A stretch of 64,000 bases of DNA from Marsupella aquatica. Taxonomy: Eukaryota > Marchantiophyta. The position numbers were made by a program, and so were the translations under genes. Where the stretch lies: contig OZ316899.1 in NCBI GenBank assembly GCA_973895155.1, forward strand, positions 8,308,001 to 8,372,000, in the 5' to 3' direction. Shown piece by piece: positions 1 to 12,001 of this stretch. Position 1 is the stretch's first letter. Every line of letters starts with the position of its first letter. The notes under the pieces were generated by a model. That model was not told the origin of the DNA and did not search any database. It saw only the letters and a program-made list of their open reading frames with translations.

Positions 1-180
1 TTGATTAATCTAGACTACTGATTGACTTTGTAGTGCCATTAATACCTTTCCCAAGTGGAGTGTTATCCTTGCAGGTGTGTTTGAAGCAACACCAAGGTCA
101 GCGGCTTGCTAGATGGCCAACTTTTCAACCAAGTGTTACTACTTTAGTTTAGTAGGATGATTTGGAGATTATTCCTTAAT

Positions 181-535
181 ACTTGACTCAATACTCAGCG
201 GTATTACTGGGTACCAATACTCGAAAGTATTATTTGCCAATACTTGGCAGTATTACTCCAATTACTTGGTGGTATTGGTCACCAGTACTCAACGGTATTG
301 GGTAGGTATTAAGCAGGATTGGTCAATACTCTGAGGTATTCGTCACCAATACTCGACGGGTATTGGATTCTAATACTCGAGGGTATTGGTCAACAATACT
401 TGAGGGTATTGGTCGACAATACTCAGAGGTATTGTCTACCAATACTCAGCGGTATTGGTCACCAATCTATACTTGGGGTATTGGTCACCAATACTTGGCG
501 GTAATGGTCTTGGTATTGGTTACTTGTACTCAGGA
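181..535. repeat. AATACT/GGTATT palindromic minisatellite
   Basis: About fifteen degenerate units of roughly 24 bp. Each has the form CAATACTCNNNGGTATTGG followed by a short spacer, so every unit is itself a small inverted repeat. ORFs across it are translations of the repeat and are not genes. A more decayed relative lies at 3.06-3.51 kb, and GTATTT/AATACC motifs recur at 7.9-8.2 kb. The three patches enclose the transposase-like gene at 3.76-6.65 kb. Confidence 0.85.
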
Positions 536-721
536 GTTTTCCGTGGTCGGGAAGTATGATGTCTGTAGTGGTTACAGAAGCTACTAGTTTATAGTGAAGT
601 GCTTGCCATCCTTTCTTCACAATCAGTATTTGAAACGACAAATGATTTGCAATCCTTTCTTCTAGCTTGAATTGCTTAATTCAAGTGTTAGTTCCATTCA
701 TTTCTGCAGGACTCCTGCAGA

Positions 722-1858
722 TTGAGGCAGCCGAGAGGAGCTTGGGACAATGGCTATGGATATGACAATGGTGGAGCATTAATGAGAACCAGGGATACTG
801 GTTCATTTTCTGATGCTATTGTGAGTATTGTGAATTTCTCGTCAATGTTCCCTTATCCTCGTAGATTTACATACAAGGCATGCCCACACCGAGAAGGAAA
901 CGGCCGTTTGTGCTTGCTATCAAAGGAGTTGCGCCCTGATTCGTGTGGGCATGGGTTGAAGGGTGTTGACAAGTATCGTTTTGAGGTTGTCATTGTTGAT
1001 GCGGTTACGGGCACGCAAAACCGCTTAAGGCTACCATATGGGATAGTGCCTCAGTTTGGTTAGGCTTAGAACCTTCAGAATGGGGTAGCGAGGATCATCA
1101 GTTATCACTGGCTGATAACTGATATCAATTGTTGATATCAGTTCTCAGTTTTGTCGCCTTGAAATTTTTGAATCTCAGTTGAGCAACTGAGATGGGGTCT
1201 TCGCACTTCCACGCATCTCAGCCGAGCAGTTGAGATTGACTCAATCTCAGCTGACCTTGCCAAGATTGATGCACGGACAAAAAATACGGGAAAATTTTTT
1301 TTTTGAAAATTTCTGAATTTTTTTTATAATAAAATTCTGACAAAATTTTGTGTCCGTAACGTACGGACACCTGGCCATCTTGGTGGGTCTCGCCAAGATG
1401 TGGTGTCCGTACGGTATGGACACATATGGTAAAAAAATTCAAAAAAAGTTTTTTGTTCTCGATCAAAGTTTGAGAAAAAAAATTGGATTTTTTTTTTGCA
1501 TTTTTTTTGGCACCGCAACTTGGCGGCCTCTCTGAGATGACATGGCGACTGATATCAGGTTGACCGATGGAAACACTGATAACTGATGATGTAGCTTTAC
1601 TCCTTCAAAATTCAGAGGTTGTAATGAGCAGGAGCAATGGGATTATGTCCGGGCCGTAGCCTTGCAGGGTCGTAGGTGTGAAGTGGCTCTGCGGGTTAAA
1701 GAAGGGGAACTCTCTGTGGAAGTTTTGAATGTGTTGGGGACGTATCCTCCCCTCCCCTCCCCCCTCTCATTGAGACCAGTACCACAGGGATCTCCCCTTT
1801 TGAAGCAACTGGAGGACATTGTTTTGGAGTTACGTAGGCAAGAGTTAGGCGAGGCATA
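722..1858 (+). CDS. Possible two-exon gene resembling the RPA large-subunit C-terminal domain
   Basis: Two coding stretches are seen. The first (722-1063) contains TYKACPHREGNGRLC and then KYRFEVVIVD, reminiscent of the zinc-ribbon OB-fold at the C-terminus of replication protein A subunit 1. The second (about 1608-1858) contains EQWDYVRAVALQGRRCEVAL and a predicted helical C-terminus. They can be joined by an intron of about 540 bp with GTTAGG near 1060 and TTCAG near 1610, largely filled by a foldback element. The usual RPA1 N-terminal OB domains are not seen, so this is partial, has unseen exons, or belongs to a transposon. The family assignment is weak, and the start at 722 is only the start of the open frame. 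Confidence 0.33.
1094..1590. mobile_element. Foldback MITE-like element
   Basis: The ends are inverted copies: ATCATCAGTTATCA at 1094 and its reverse complement ending at 1590. The interior holds further inverted repeats: a TGATATCA pair near 1118-1142, an ATCTCAGTTG arm pair near 1171-1194, and a GTCCGTAC pair near 1350-1425 flanking inverted CCATCTTG/CAAGATG. Homopolymer A and T runs separate the arms. No ORF is credible. The element lies inside the presumed intron of the RPA-like gene. A flanking target duplication was not resolved. Confidence 0.55.
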
Positions 1859-1859
1859 G

Positions 1860-3050
1860 ATCGCAGCATCTTTGAAGTGTAGCAATGGGAGCTGTAGACT
1901 TGCAATACTTGTTTGGCAATTTTCAGAGCAATTTTTGGATGCGGAATAGGATGTTCTTACCTCACTTGCCTCGCTCCATTAGTCTTTATAGGTCAGTGAG
2001 ATGGATTAGATGGACTAGATGTGAATCCATCAATTTTGTAACCTGCACATGTCTGTACATATGATGGTACAAATTTTGTATATATAAAGCACGGCAATTT
2101 GAGTGACTTACTTCTGAGTGTTTTGCCACAATTTATGTTGACCTCTTCCTTTGTTCACAGTCTGAAACTTAATGCCTCGTGGACTAAGCTTCCGGCCTTG
2201 TCTTTGTAGTATCCTGATCTTTCCCTAGACCTTTCAGTATATACCTTGCATTCAGGCCTCCAAGCACAAATTATATCTGCAAACTGCCTGTCTTCGTAGA
2301 CCCTTCAGCAATCTCAATGAACAATTTGAACTCTTAATCTGAAAGCTTAGTGACCTTGGGAATCAAGAGATGGACATAAATATATGGAATTTAGGCCTGC
2401 TTCATATTAGGTTCAGGCTTGCAACCACACACTATCTCTGGGTCTAAAAGCACTGTATATACTTATCATTTAGTGCAAGAAAATTTCACACTAGGCCTTA
2501 GTTTTAATTTGGCAGGCCAACATTCTATTGAACTTGATTGTGTAGGATACCTTGAGTTCTTAACAATTGTCAAATTCCAGTTGCTTGTTTACAAAGGAAC
2601 CAATGCATGTGAGGTGAACCAAGTACATGCTCTGAAGATCATCATAGAGTCAAGTTATGTACACAATCCATTTTGTTTGATAATAAAGGGACTGCATTTA
2701 ATAATTCAAGGTTCGAGCTACATTGGAACAATTGCCACTCAGTGGAATGCTCGTGACACCATGGTTCTTAAAGCTCACTGTAGCTATATTCTGAACAAGG
2801 TGCCACTTAGTGGAATATATGCTGGTGACACCATGGTCTAAAGCTCACTATATGACTACCCGTATGACTAAATTACTGATCAACTCTCATAGTTTTTTTG
2901 GTCTCTTTTTATACAACATATGCACCTCTGTAACTAGACTATGAGACTTATGCTACAAACAAATTGCATAGAAGTACTCCATCTGAACAAAAGTCATTAA
3001 ATCAAGCCAGAGTTATATGATAGAGTTATAATCATGCAAAAATGTTGCAT
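1860..3050. other. Gene-poor stretch with a short direct repeat
   Basis: No convincing gene is seen; the open frame at 2419-2841 has no recognisable domain. Two diverged direct copies of about 50 bp, sharing GTGACACCATGGT and AAAGCTCACT, lie at about 2743-2795 and 2800-2850. Confidence 0.5.
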
Positions 3051-3054
3051 ATTG

Positions 3055-3510
3055 CCGAACAAGTATTACCTAATTATGAAGGTATTGTAAAGTATTGGTA
3101 TTATGTAATACTGGGTATTTGGTATTAGTATTATCCAATACCATGTACTATAGATTATTGGTATTATCTACTATAAGGTATTGAGTACTATGTACTATAA
3201 GGTATTGGGTATTGGGTTTAGGGTTTAGGGTTTAGGTATATACAGTATTATTGGCCAATAAGTGGTATTGGGTATTATAAAGTATTAATTGGTATTACAT
3301 AATGACAGGTATTGAGAGCTATGGTATTAGTATTACCAAACACTTGGTATTATGGTACTTTAAGGTATATCATATTGGGATGTATTGAGTACTAAAAAAG
3401 TATTAGTAATACCGAATAGTATTGGAAGTTCTCCAAATGGTATTGAGTATTATTGAGTGGTATTGGCTCATACTATGAAGTATTGAGTAGTATTATCAAG
3501 TAGGTAACAG
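3055..3510. repeat. Decayed GGTATT/AATACC repeat field
   Basis: The stretch is dominated by GGTATT, AGTATT, AATACC and AATACT words in both orientations without strict periodicity. It looks like an eroded version of the minisatellite at 181-535. It lies just beyond the 3' end of the minus-strand transposase-like gene. Confidence 0.7.
3214..3236 (+). repeat. Interstitial plant-type telomere repeat
   Basis: Three consecutive TTTAGGG units sit inside the GGTATT repeat field. TTTAGGG is the usual plant telomere unit. This short tract could be a chance expansion of the neighbouring GGGTATTGGG sequence or a trace of break repair. Confidence 0.6.
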
Positions 3511-3761
3511 TAAACATAGTGTCATGAACAAAGTAGCATTGATGCAATATTAACAAAGCAAGTTAAAAGAGGAATAGGCTTAATTAAGGTTTAGGTAAAC
3601 TTACTTATAGTAGAATGATGCAAACTAGCTATACGAATTCACAGTACTCACTTGAGGATTTGCCCTGCACCACACAAAACCACTTGCGATTAAATGCCCC
3701 ATCATGCACCCGATCATGCAATCTATGATAGATCACTATACTTAGAAACCAGTCAATCACC

Positions 3762-6650
3762 TTACTGAAAACAATCTAACTGAATGTGGGAAACGGGGTC
3801 TGTGGAAAAATCCTTTAAACACCTTTGTGTTGAAGACAAAATTGCATCCAGGGTGGTAGATGATAGTTGGAATCCTGGTGACCCGCTCACAACCTTTGTT
3901 GGTACAAGTCCAAACTTGATGTGTACCACAGAGGACACATCCACATAACTCAGGCTAGACTTCTGAAATCTAACAAAGCTATAATTCCGTGAGGTGCCAT
4001 ACTGTTGATACCAAGTGCCAGCCAACACTCTATCACCCTTCAAGAATTTTGCACCATACTCATCAGTGAAGTCTGCTTCAACAACGGCAGCCAAATTTGT
4101 GCACAACAAAATGTAAAATTCTGCATTCCAGACATTCCCTTCCTCAGCTAAAACAACAAAGTAGTCACCAACTTCAACTAGATCTCCAAGGTTATTATCA
4201 TAGTCAAAATTGTCTGCATCAAGGCCATCATGCATGTCTCGTATCACGGTAGCAATCTCTCCTGGCTGCAATGGAAATACATGGTCGACATCCCATGGTA
4301 GGACCCATGCTTGATTCTCACAAGTGCTATGATTCTCTGCATCCACCACACATTCCTCACAAAAACATGCTAATTCATGGCATTTCAGCATCATTGGATT
4401 CTCTTTGTTGTATCCCAAGAAGCAATGCATTTGCCTAATACCCTTGATAGGCAAGCATTCACTTGTCTGACTTCTCTGAACTTCCTGCACTCCTATCTCC
4501 CAAAAGAAACGTCTAACTCCTTGTTTCTTATCATACTCCCTTTCCCTCCCCAAGCAAAAGCATTCCTTCAAGAATGCCACAACATCCTTTGCACCCTCCA
4601 TTGGATGCCCTCCTTTTGTTCATAATTGTTCCTTTCAAAGAGCACTCTTCACACCACCTCCAAGACCATCCTGTGCAATCAAACAGGGGCAGGACAGTAC
4701 CAAAAAAATTATGGTAAGATCACCAAACTCGAGAAATTAATGCAAAATGCATGGGCAAATGTAAAAACATCAAGCATAAATGAAGAGTGCACAAATAAAA
4801 CAACTTAGGCTTGCCAATTAGTTAGAGTGAAAAAATACACTTGTACACCTTTCCCATGCCCCGAGGCATGAAAACACCACATCATCCTTGCTCTATATTT
4901 GTGGTAATACTTGGCCACATACAAAAATGGCCGACAAGCCTTGAATTGAGCCGCACACCCATCAGACCACATGATGTGGTTGTTTACAAGGAAACCCTAC
5001 TCTTGCATCCACTCCCAATGAAAGTCCAAGCAATGTTGGACAAAGAAGGTGTCATGGCTATTGTTGTCAGAAATGAAAAAATGGTAATCAGCTTCAATGA
5101 ACCTGGCAATTCTCTTACCATTTGTGTAAAAAACAATGGGGTCATCTTCCTCCTTATCGTGCTGATGCCGGTATGTGATTAGCACAAGAATTGTAATCTG
5201 TCGATTGTCCCAATGAAGACTCTGCACCTCATCCTGTACTGTAAAGGTGTAATTCTCGGAAAAATCTATGGAGGAAACGATTGTACCCTTCTGAAATGTC
5301 TTCAAGCAATTCTGGTATTGTTCTCCTTGCCATCTTGCATAGAAATCATGTTTAATGAAAGCCCCTACAGTACTGTATACCTTCTCCAGGAAAACTTGCA
5401 TTGATGTGGTTTTCTTCACCAGCCGGAGCCTCTTCTTAGGTTTTGCTGGCTGCCCATCATCAGTAACCTGTGCTTTCTTCTTCCTTCTATGTGGCTGAGG
5501 TAGAGTATCAAGCACCACGTACTCATATGTCTCCCAAATAACACATGCCGCAGGATCAAACCTCTCTTCTCATGGACACAAATCCAACCTGCCAGGCCCA
5601 CAATCTTCACAAAGGCCCACCAAGCACTTTCTTTGGTACCAACGAGCATCCATTTCTATTTTCATGCATAAAGTACCAGCACACCAGGCTCTCGTAGAAG
5701 GTAGTGAGCATTTGTGGGCTTTGCATGTTACAGGCTCTTCTATAGGTAAATCTATAACAGGAGGTGCTCCATCTCTTTCAACAGGGCCAAGCATCACAAC
5801 TTGAGGGATACAAACACCACAACTACAACTACAGTCGGTAGGATGCAAAGTCTGCCTTTGCTTGAAAAAGGCTTTACAAATCAGTTGCATTTCTACAGGC
5901 TGCTTACAGCAACAAACGTTCATATCCTTCATAGTTTGAATGAAATAAGGCTTCATTGCTTGAAAGGATCTCAAGCCAATTGTGTATCATTTCCCTTCAC
6001 TCTCCAACCAATCTCGGAACTTGAAGAAGTATTCCACCTATATGACAATGTGAAAATACATACCAGGGCAAAAACATCAATTCAACATCATGTGAATAAA
6101 GTTCTGTTACTACTAAAAGAGAAACAAAAGATCATACTCGTATCATAAACTTTCATAAGAAATTTGACCAAATTGAGCATAAAGTTAACAACATGAATCC
6201 CAATGACTAAATGAATGAGCAGTGGGATTGATTTACCTCAGTATCCTCAAGCCAATGAACTCTGTGGACGTCATATTCATTCTTGGCAATCCTTTTTCGA
6301 GTAGTGCCATCCTTGTTTGGAGAAGCTCTAGTAAACACCTCCCAAAACCAGGGTACTTCACCTCTAATCTCTTCAGAAAGACGATCAGACCTCTGTTTCC
6401 GCTGTCCCAAAGGAAACCTCAGGTTTTCATCACCATCCAAAAGGCTCCTAATCTTACTTGGAGCAAAGATTGGCCCTCTCTTCACACACAGTGCTCTCGC
6501 CAGAGCGCTTTGATATCTTTTGCCCACTACCTCTTTGCCAGTCAACGAACTCAAGATGACATCCTTAGCAACTTTGTGATCTTTTCGCCTAGCATATTTG
6601 ACAGTGTTCAATACCTTCTTCATGTTGATGGCTGCTGTTCTCCATGACAA
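3762..6650 (-). pseudogene. Decayed transposase-like gene, RNase H-fold type
   Basis: This is a multi-exon minus-strand gene interrupted by premature stops. Exon A is 6650-6237 and ends at a GTAAAT donor. Exon B runs from about 6037 to 4847 and exon C from 4670 to 3762. Conserved pieces appear in order: a Cys-rich segment (MNVCCCKQPVEM, then CSCGVC), SSIDFSENYTF, ISDNNSHDTFFVQHC, MWSDGCAAQFKACRPF, then SGHGKG joined across the intron to DGLGGGVK, and a C-terminal segment with RFFWEI and HELACFCEECV. The acidic residues in these motifs fit a DDE/RNase H-type active site. From recall, similar proteins occur widely in transposons of algae, oomycetes, fungi and animals; no formal family name is claimed. 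In-frame TGA codons at 5987, 5570, 4635 and about 4620 break the frame. It was probably the transposase of an element including the AATACT repeats nearby. Confidence 0.72.
4671..4846 (-). other. Intron in the transposase-like gene
   Basis: Reading the minus strand, GTACAAG at 4846 follows the codons for HGKG, and a pyrimidine-rich tract ends in TTGCACAG at 4671. Joining gives GHGKG-DGLGGGVK in frame, which restores a conserved motif. This phase agreement is the main evidence for the 176-bp intron. Confidence 0.7.
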
Positions 6651-7243
6651 GTCTTATTTAGGGCAACCAAAAGATGTGGGATGAAATTGCTTCATAGCCT
6701 TGTGGAGCCAAAACCGCCTCATAATAGACATCTTTGAGGCAAAGTTATGGCGTGTTGTGAAATTACTGAAAGTGTGAACAATTTGTGAAACCACATATGT
6801 TTCACTTCTACGTCCTCTATTAGGAATCATTGAGTGTCATCAAGATTTATAAGCGCAACAACAACACGTCCTCATTTTTCTCTACATCTTTGTTGAGAAC
6901 TTATGTTTGATGCACGCCTAGCCTCAACATTCAATCAAGCTTGTAAATCAGTCAGACATGTTTTGAGCTCATGAATTTGACCTTGTGCAGCAGCAGTCTC
7001 GCCAACAATCTCAGCCTCGGGGGTTTCACTTCCACAAAAATGGCATATCACGTGCGACGAAGGATAGGGTCATTTTATTGGTTGTAAGGGAAGACTTAAG
7101 AATTTTTGTAGAAGAACAATATGGTCTTTTAAATTCAATTTTGAGACTTATAAGAACATTAGGGTCTTTTTAATCCAATTTTTGGAATATTCCAAGAATA
7201 TTCCAACTTTATAGGGGTTAAAAAATAATTTTTTTCTTACATT

Positions 7244-7924
7244 TTAGGGGGTCCAAGGCCTAAAAACGTCGCAGGTGATGGGGAGGTCCCCATGTAGTGA
7301 GACCCCCGAGATCTCAGCAAGTACCTGCTCCTTGAAGACTGTCGCTTCATCTCGTGCTTGATTCAGCAATTTCTCCGCCTCTGCCTTCACGACTTCTAGA
7401 ACTTCGTTGGCATGAAATCTCAATTGGTTGATTGCTTGTCCTGCCCTTTGCTCCCTTCTTCTCAAATTTCGTTGCTGGTTCTTGGTTGCATATCCAATGT
7501 TTGCAAAGATTGAACTAAAGTAGACATACTTGACAAGCACTATCCAGGAATTTTCACTCCTACATGATTGAGCTGACGACCTTGAGACACAATTCTGTCG
7601 ATGCTCTATACAATTCTATTGACATTCTATTGCTGTTACTCGATCAAATCCCCATCCGACAGTGGTTCTTGAACTTGAACTTGAATCCTTTGTTGTTTCT
7701 TCAAAGCTGAGCTCAAAGGCCTCAACTAAAGACAAGTGGATTGTGCACGATGACACCGTGCAAGACTGCAGAGCAAAGAATTGACCATAACTTGGACTGA
7801 GTTGACATGGTACTCCCCCACCCCTCGCCCCCCTGCCCCCCGCGGAGTAATTGGCCCACGCCCCTACCCCTCCCCCCCTCGTGCATTTCAAATACCAAGA
7901 AGGCCCGAGTATTTCAAATACCAA
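7244..7924 (-). pseudogene. Unrecognised decayed coding fragment, coiled-coil-like
   Basis: Two open stretches (7540-7244 and 7924-7616) encode a charged, predicted helical segment (about 55 residues of Arg, Glu, Gln, Lys and Ala after NIGYATKNQQ) and a Ser-rich segment with VEAFELSFEETTKD. They are in different frames with stops between. No family is recognised. The fragment could be an upstream exon of the decayed transposase-like gene or an unrelated relic. Confidence 0.25.
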
Positions 7925-8235
7925 GAAGGCCCAAGTATTTCAAGTACCAAGAAAGTACCAATAGACAACAATACCATGCTACGCTCCTCAGGCATTTGAA
8001 ATGCGGCCAAGAAAGTACTGACCTTGCTACCAATACCATGATAACTTAGAGGACAAGAATAAGACTTCCTTCAGTCAAAGGTGATCCACCCGTATTATTT
8101 CCCTCTCATCTTGGCCACACAATCTTAAATACATCTCCACCATTCCATGGTCCTTTGTGGTCCTCCCTTTGTATTAGTACCTTTCAAAAAGTATTGATGG
8201 CATGACATAGTTGGGAGCAAATAATACCCAGTCTA
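7885..8235. repeat. GTATTT/AATACC repeat patch
   Basis: Tandem copies of about 25 bp, sharing CCAAGAAGGCCC and GTATTTCAAATACC, occupy 7890-7965. They pass into scattered AATACC and AGTACC motifs up to about 8235. The words match those of the 0.2 and 3.1-kb repeat fields and may mark the right side of the same old element. Confidence 0.55.
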
Positions 8236-8259
8236 TCTTGCTTTGAGCCTGTTAGTGGA

Positions 8260-9340
8260 TACAACATTATTGTATCGCTACCGTAGGGGCAGTATTGTGA
8301 ACAACAACAACACTACTACTGTTGCAAGAAATTCCTTTTTGCAAACTCTCAAATACCAGGCCCATGACCGAAGGGGTCGGTCACAAAGGCTGAACCCTAA
8401 ACACGGCTTCTACAGTAGTAGATGAAGTGTTTAAGTAAACTGTTGAAATATTCTATGCTCGATTACGCGGATGAAAGTCATGTTCCAGATATGACTGATG
8501 ACATTTTTCAAGTATTCATGAAAAACCAGGAGCTATCTTAAAGTGAGTGATACATCATGAAAAAGAATTCATCTATCTCTCTGCATCAAAAACATTTGCC
8601 AACTCTTCTTCTAACAACTTGTTTTGTGGTTCACTCAGCATCGGGGCCAAATTGACTAATTAGAGAGTGACACCAAGTTTGGAACGCACATCTGGTACAA
8701 CTTGAAGCTTTCACACAACTTTATTCTCCTCTTTGATCTTTCAATTTTATATCTGACACTCGACATTCAAACATGGTAATAATTAATTCACAACCATGTA
8801 AACAATTAGCAGATAATAGGATCTCATCATAGATTACATTCTTGAAGGTATCATGTACCCAAACTACCCTTGCCTATGCAAAAACTAAAACCTGGTTGGG
8901 GGGACAGAGTATTTTTTGTGAGGAAAGTATGCAAAGAAAAGAGCTTGGAATCATTTTCGGGCCCACACCACAAAGCTGAACTGAAAGGTCAGAGCCATGA
9001 ATGACTAATGCAAAGAATGAAATTTCTCTAACAATTGAAGACTCTTACCCTTAAGGTAACCTTAATGCTCCATCCCATCCCAAAGAATAAAAATGTCTCT
9101 ATTTTTATTCCTCCTCTCCTTTAAGATACCCTAAATTAATTCTCTATCCCTGCCCCAAAGCAAAGACTATAAAATAATCTAAAAGTGATCATATCTGTTT
9201 TCCATGCCCGTCCTTTCTCCTAAATAGAAAGGAAGAAAAAGAGGAATAGAAACACAAAAAGGTCCCTTAAAAGATGCTCTTACAAAAGAGTAGTCTCTCT
9301 TCCAGGTGAAGAATAAATTTGTTTAATTTATTAACAATTA
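8260..9340. other. No gene seen
   Basis: AT-rich DNA with no supported ORF. The stretch 9180-9340 (words such as AAAAAGGTCCCTT and AAAAGAG) resembles 12,560-12,725. This suggests that the element copy at 9.35-12.5 kb was inserted in or between copies of another repeat. Confidence 0.45.
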
Positions 9341-9349
9341 TTCTTTGAC

Positions 9350-9425
9350 TACTTGTGGTAGAGTGGTCAGACTGTTAAAGAACACTTCAACCTCTAAAGA
9401 CCTGAATTCGTTCCCTGTAAGAGTG
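9350..9425 (+). other. tRNA-like left end of copy A
   Basis: GTGGTAGAGTGGTCAGACTG resembles a pol III A box, and GAATTCGTTCCC about 30 bp later resembles a degraded B box. The matching segment in copy B is at 19,549-19,620. The order and spacing fit a tRNA-derived head as in SINEs. No cloverleaf with intact stems is claimed and this is not a functional tRNA gene. Confidence 0.4.
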
Positions 9426-10336
9426 AATGAAAAGCAAATTGGTACTAAAAAGAGCAATTAAGATGTTGATTTGGCATAACCTCACCAAGGAGTTCTCTCT
9501 CCTGAGGATTGATAGTAATCAATGCACAAAAACTAATAATTAAAGAAAGTCATGGAAAAGGACTAGTAAGAATGTCTTATCCATTGACTCATGAGAAGAG
9601 ATGATGGAAAATGACGATCCCCACAAATCAACAGGATTCTGGATTTTTAAGATTCAGAAGGCAACAGAGCTCATAACATGGTCGAATTAGAATATACATC
9701 AAACATTAACTAGAAATTGACATGGAGATCTAGCTATCAAACCAAGAATTCTTTCTGGTCAACAAATGTGACGGTACTAGAATGCTTGAATTGGTATCTT
9801 CTCACACAAAGATTTCTAGATTGTCAAATTGATATCTTTTCAATCAAATTTAGATAATTACTCATGGGAAAGGAAACATTCCATTTCGACTACTGAAACA
9901 GTAGAAGGTCAATGCTAACTAGAATCCATATGAGTAATTCAAATCAAAATCGAACTTCAAAGTATGATGGTAAAATTTCTAAGTATTAACTTCTCAACAG
10001 GAGAAGGAGTCTGCAGTTTTACTCACAACAGGTCAAGGCTCAACAGGAGCACCTGAGGAGGAGCTTCTATGCTTCCAACAGAAACTGAGAACTAAAGAAA
10101 AATGGATCTGTGTTCCTCCAAAGATACACAAGGGAAGGATCCCAAAAGTCACAAAGTGTCATTTCCGGTTTTCGTGGAAGAAAAATTAACTGTCAATCAA
10201 AATCCAGAAATGAGAACAAGGGAAATCCAGAAATGGATGTAAGGCAAAATCCGGATTTTGATTTCTGGTTCTACTACTAAATCCGGATTTAGATCCTAGT
10301 CGGATCCGGAAATGCTAACTAACTAAAACAACTAAT

Positions 10337-12001
10337 CTACTGAGCATCATCAACTACATCTACTCTAACTGACTCATCTGTAAGATCAACTGGACTAGCA
10401 GGTTTCAGAGGAGGAGATGTAACTAAACTCGTAGTAGCCTCCAAGTCCTTCAGATCAAAAGGTGTTCCACGTGTCGGACTGATAGTCGGAGGTGATACTG
10501 ACGGAAAACGAAACTCAACCTTCTCAAATCCGGGTGGAGTGCCTCCTGCTTCATTTTCATCTTGCAACACCGGAGACATTCCGGATTCTGGGAGGAGTCA
10601 ACATGGACTTCGCATCCGAAATCACTTTCTCCATCTACTCAAACGTTCCGAAAATCTTCTTGGCAAAGCGGTTATTGCACTCAATAACCTTAACAAGGGT
10701 GCCTGGGTTGGCTGTCGCTAAATACTTATCTATTAGGTTAGCTTCCAACAAGCTCAGGACTGGTACATGAAGTGCTTCCTGAACACTGGTAACTGCAGCA
10801 TTCAGTAGTTTCCGGATCTTCAGGTGTTCCTCCAACTTCTTCTGTGCAGCATCCAACTGGTCCACCAAAGAGTCAATCTTCTGTCTGTCCTTGAAGGCCT
10901 GATCCTCCAAGTCCCAGATCCGCTTCTTAGCCTGACTCTTGATCACCATGTCCAGAGTGGAAACGATGACAACCAGGCTGCAGTTGAGCATCTCAGCAAC
11001 CGTCCCAACAAGGTCCTCAAGTTGTTTCGTCTTTCCGGCCGCACTCTCCAAGAAAATCCGGACATGCTCCAACTCTGCTGATGCCGTCCACTTTGAACTG
11101 GGGGTCACACTCGGAAGACTTCCTCTACTTTCCGATCTCCGGACAGGTTCCGGAACATCAACACGATCCGGTTCCGGACTCTGCACAAATTTCTTCTGCG
11201 TCCTGGGAGGTCGCACTTCCACAACCGGTTCTTCTTCAGACTCAGTCCCTTCAGATGGCTGTCGATCCGGATCTCCGAGTTGGGCTAACATGGCTTGATT
11301 CTCATACTCCTCCGCTTCTTCATCTGTAAGAATCCGGTCCATCGCGTAAAGATTAGCTAGATAGCAAGAAAGGGATGTGGGGGTCTTCAAATGAAGATTC
11401 CGGACCTGGTTGGCTATAACTTCCAAAACTTTGGGCCCAGGAAATATTCTTCTCTTCTATGTAAGAAGCAGCAATAGTATTTCCAATCCGGATTATAACT
11501 CGTCGAGGCTTGGCAGGGGAAAGAAGTGGAAGCAGAAAGGACAGGACATCGTAGAACTCCTCATTACAGCACTGAGACACCTTCCAATCGTCCTTCGGAT
11601 CCACTTCACCATCAAAATAGTTATCCGCAAAGGCATTCTTGGAGGTCAGGAAGCCCTCTCCCTTCAAAAGGCACATCCAAAAGAGAAGAGATAATTGTTG
11701 CGGTCCACTTTTCCGGTTTTTCTCAGATCAAATCCAGAAATTCCGAAGCAAGGGTCGTACGATTCCGGACCTCCTTCACGAATATTGCACTCTGGTATCT
11801 CCATGGCAACTCCATCAACTTTGCAAAACCCATGGTCTCAAGGTTCCCTTGCAAGCGGTCCTTCCTTGCTGAATCCGTGGGAATTTCCTGTCGCAATGGC
11901 TTTTCGTTCACAACGACTGTCCGCTCCTTGGTCGTCCGCTTTGGTAGCGTTCGGATTCCGGATTTTTCCGGGGCAAAATCCGGGTCCTTTCTCTTCACCA
12001 T
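10337..12001 (-). pseudogene. gag-like protein gene, copy A, frameshifted
   Basis: The start MVKRKDPDF is at 12,001. The frame breaks near 11,740 and again near 11,400, then stays open from 11,426 to 10,635. Recognisable shared stretches are LMELPW, YFDGEVDPKD, VLSFLLPLLSPAKP, NQVRNLHLKTPTSLSCY and a coiled coil rich in Gln, Lys and Glu (about 10,930-10,790). The C-terminus is Pro/Ser/Asp-rich. The protein resembles gag-like proteins of plant non-autonomous retroelements; there is no CCHC knuckle and no protease. The near-identical copy at 20.5-22.2 kb preserves a longer first frame. Confidence 0.6.

Noticed and set aside
181-535. CRISPR-like array
   Set aside because: Repeats are degenerate, spacers are not unique and the host is eukaryotic; this is a palindromic minisatellite.
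2419-2841. 140-aa ORF
   Set aside because: No domain, and part of it is the internal direct repeat at 2,743-2,850.
5570-5989. TGA as a sense codon (code change)
   Set aside because: TGA also ends complete frames and TAG interrupts others, so decay is a simpler explanation.
9350-9425. Functional tRNA gene
   Set aside because: Only A- and B-box-like similarity is visible; stems and anticodon loop could not be supported.
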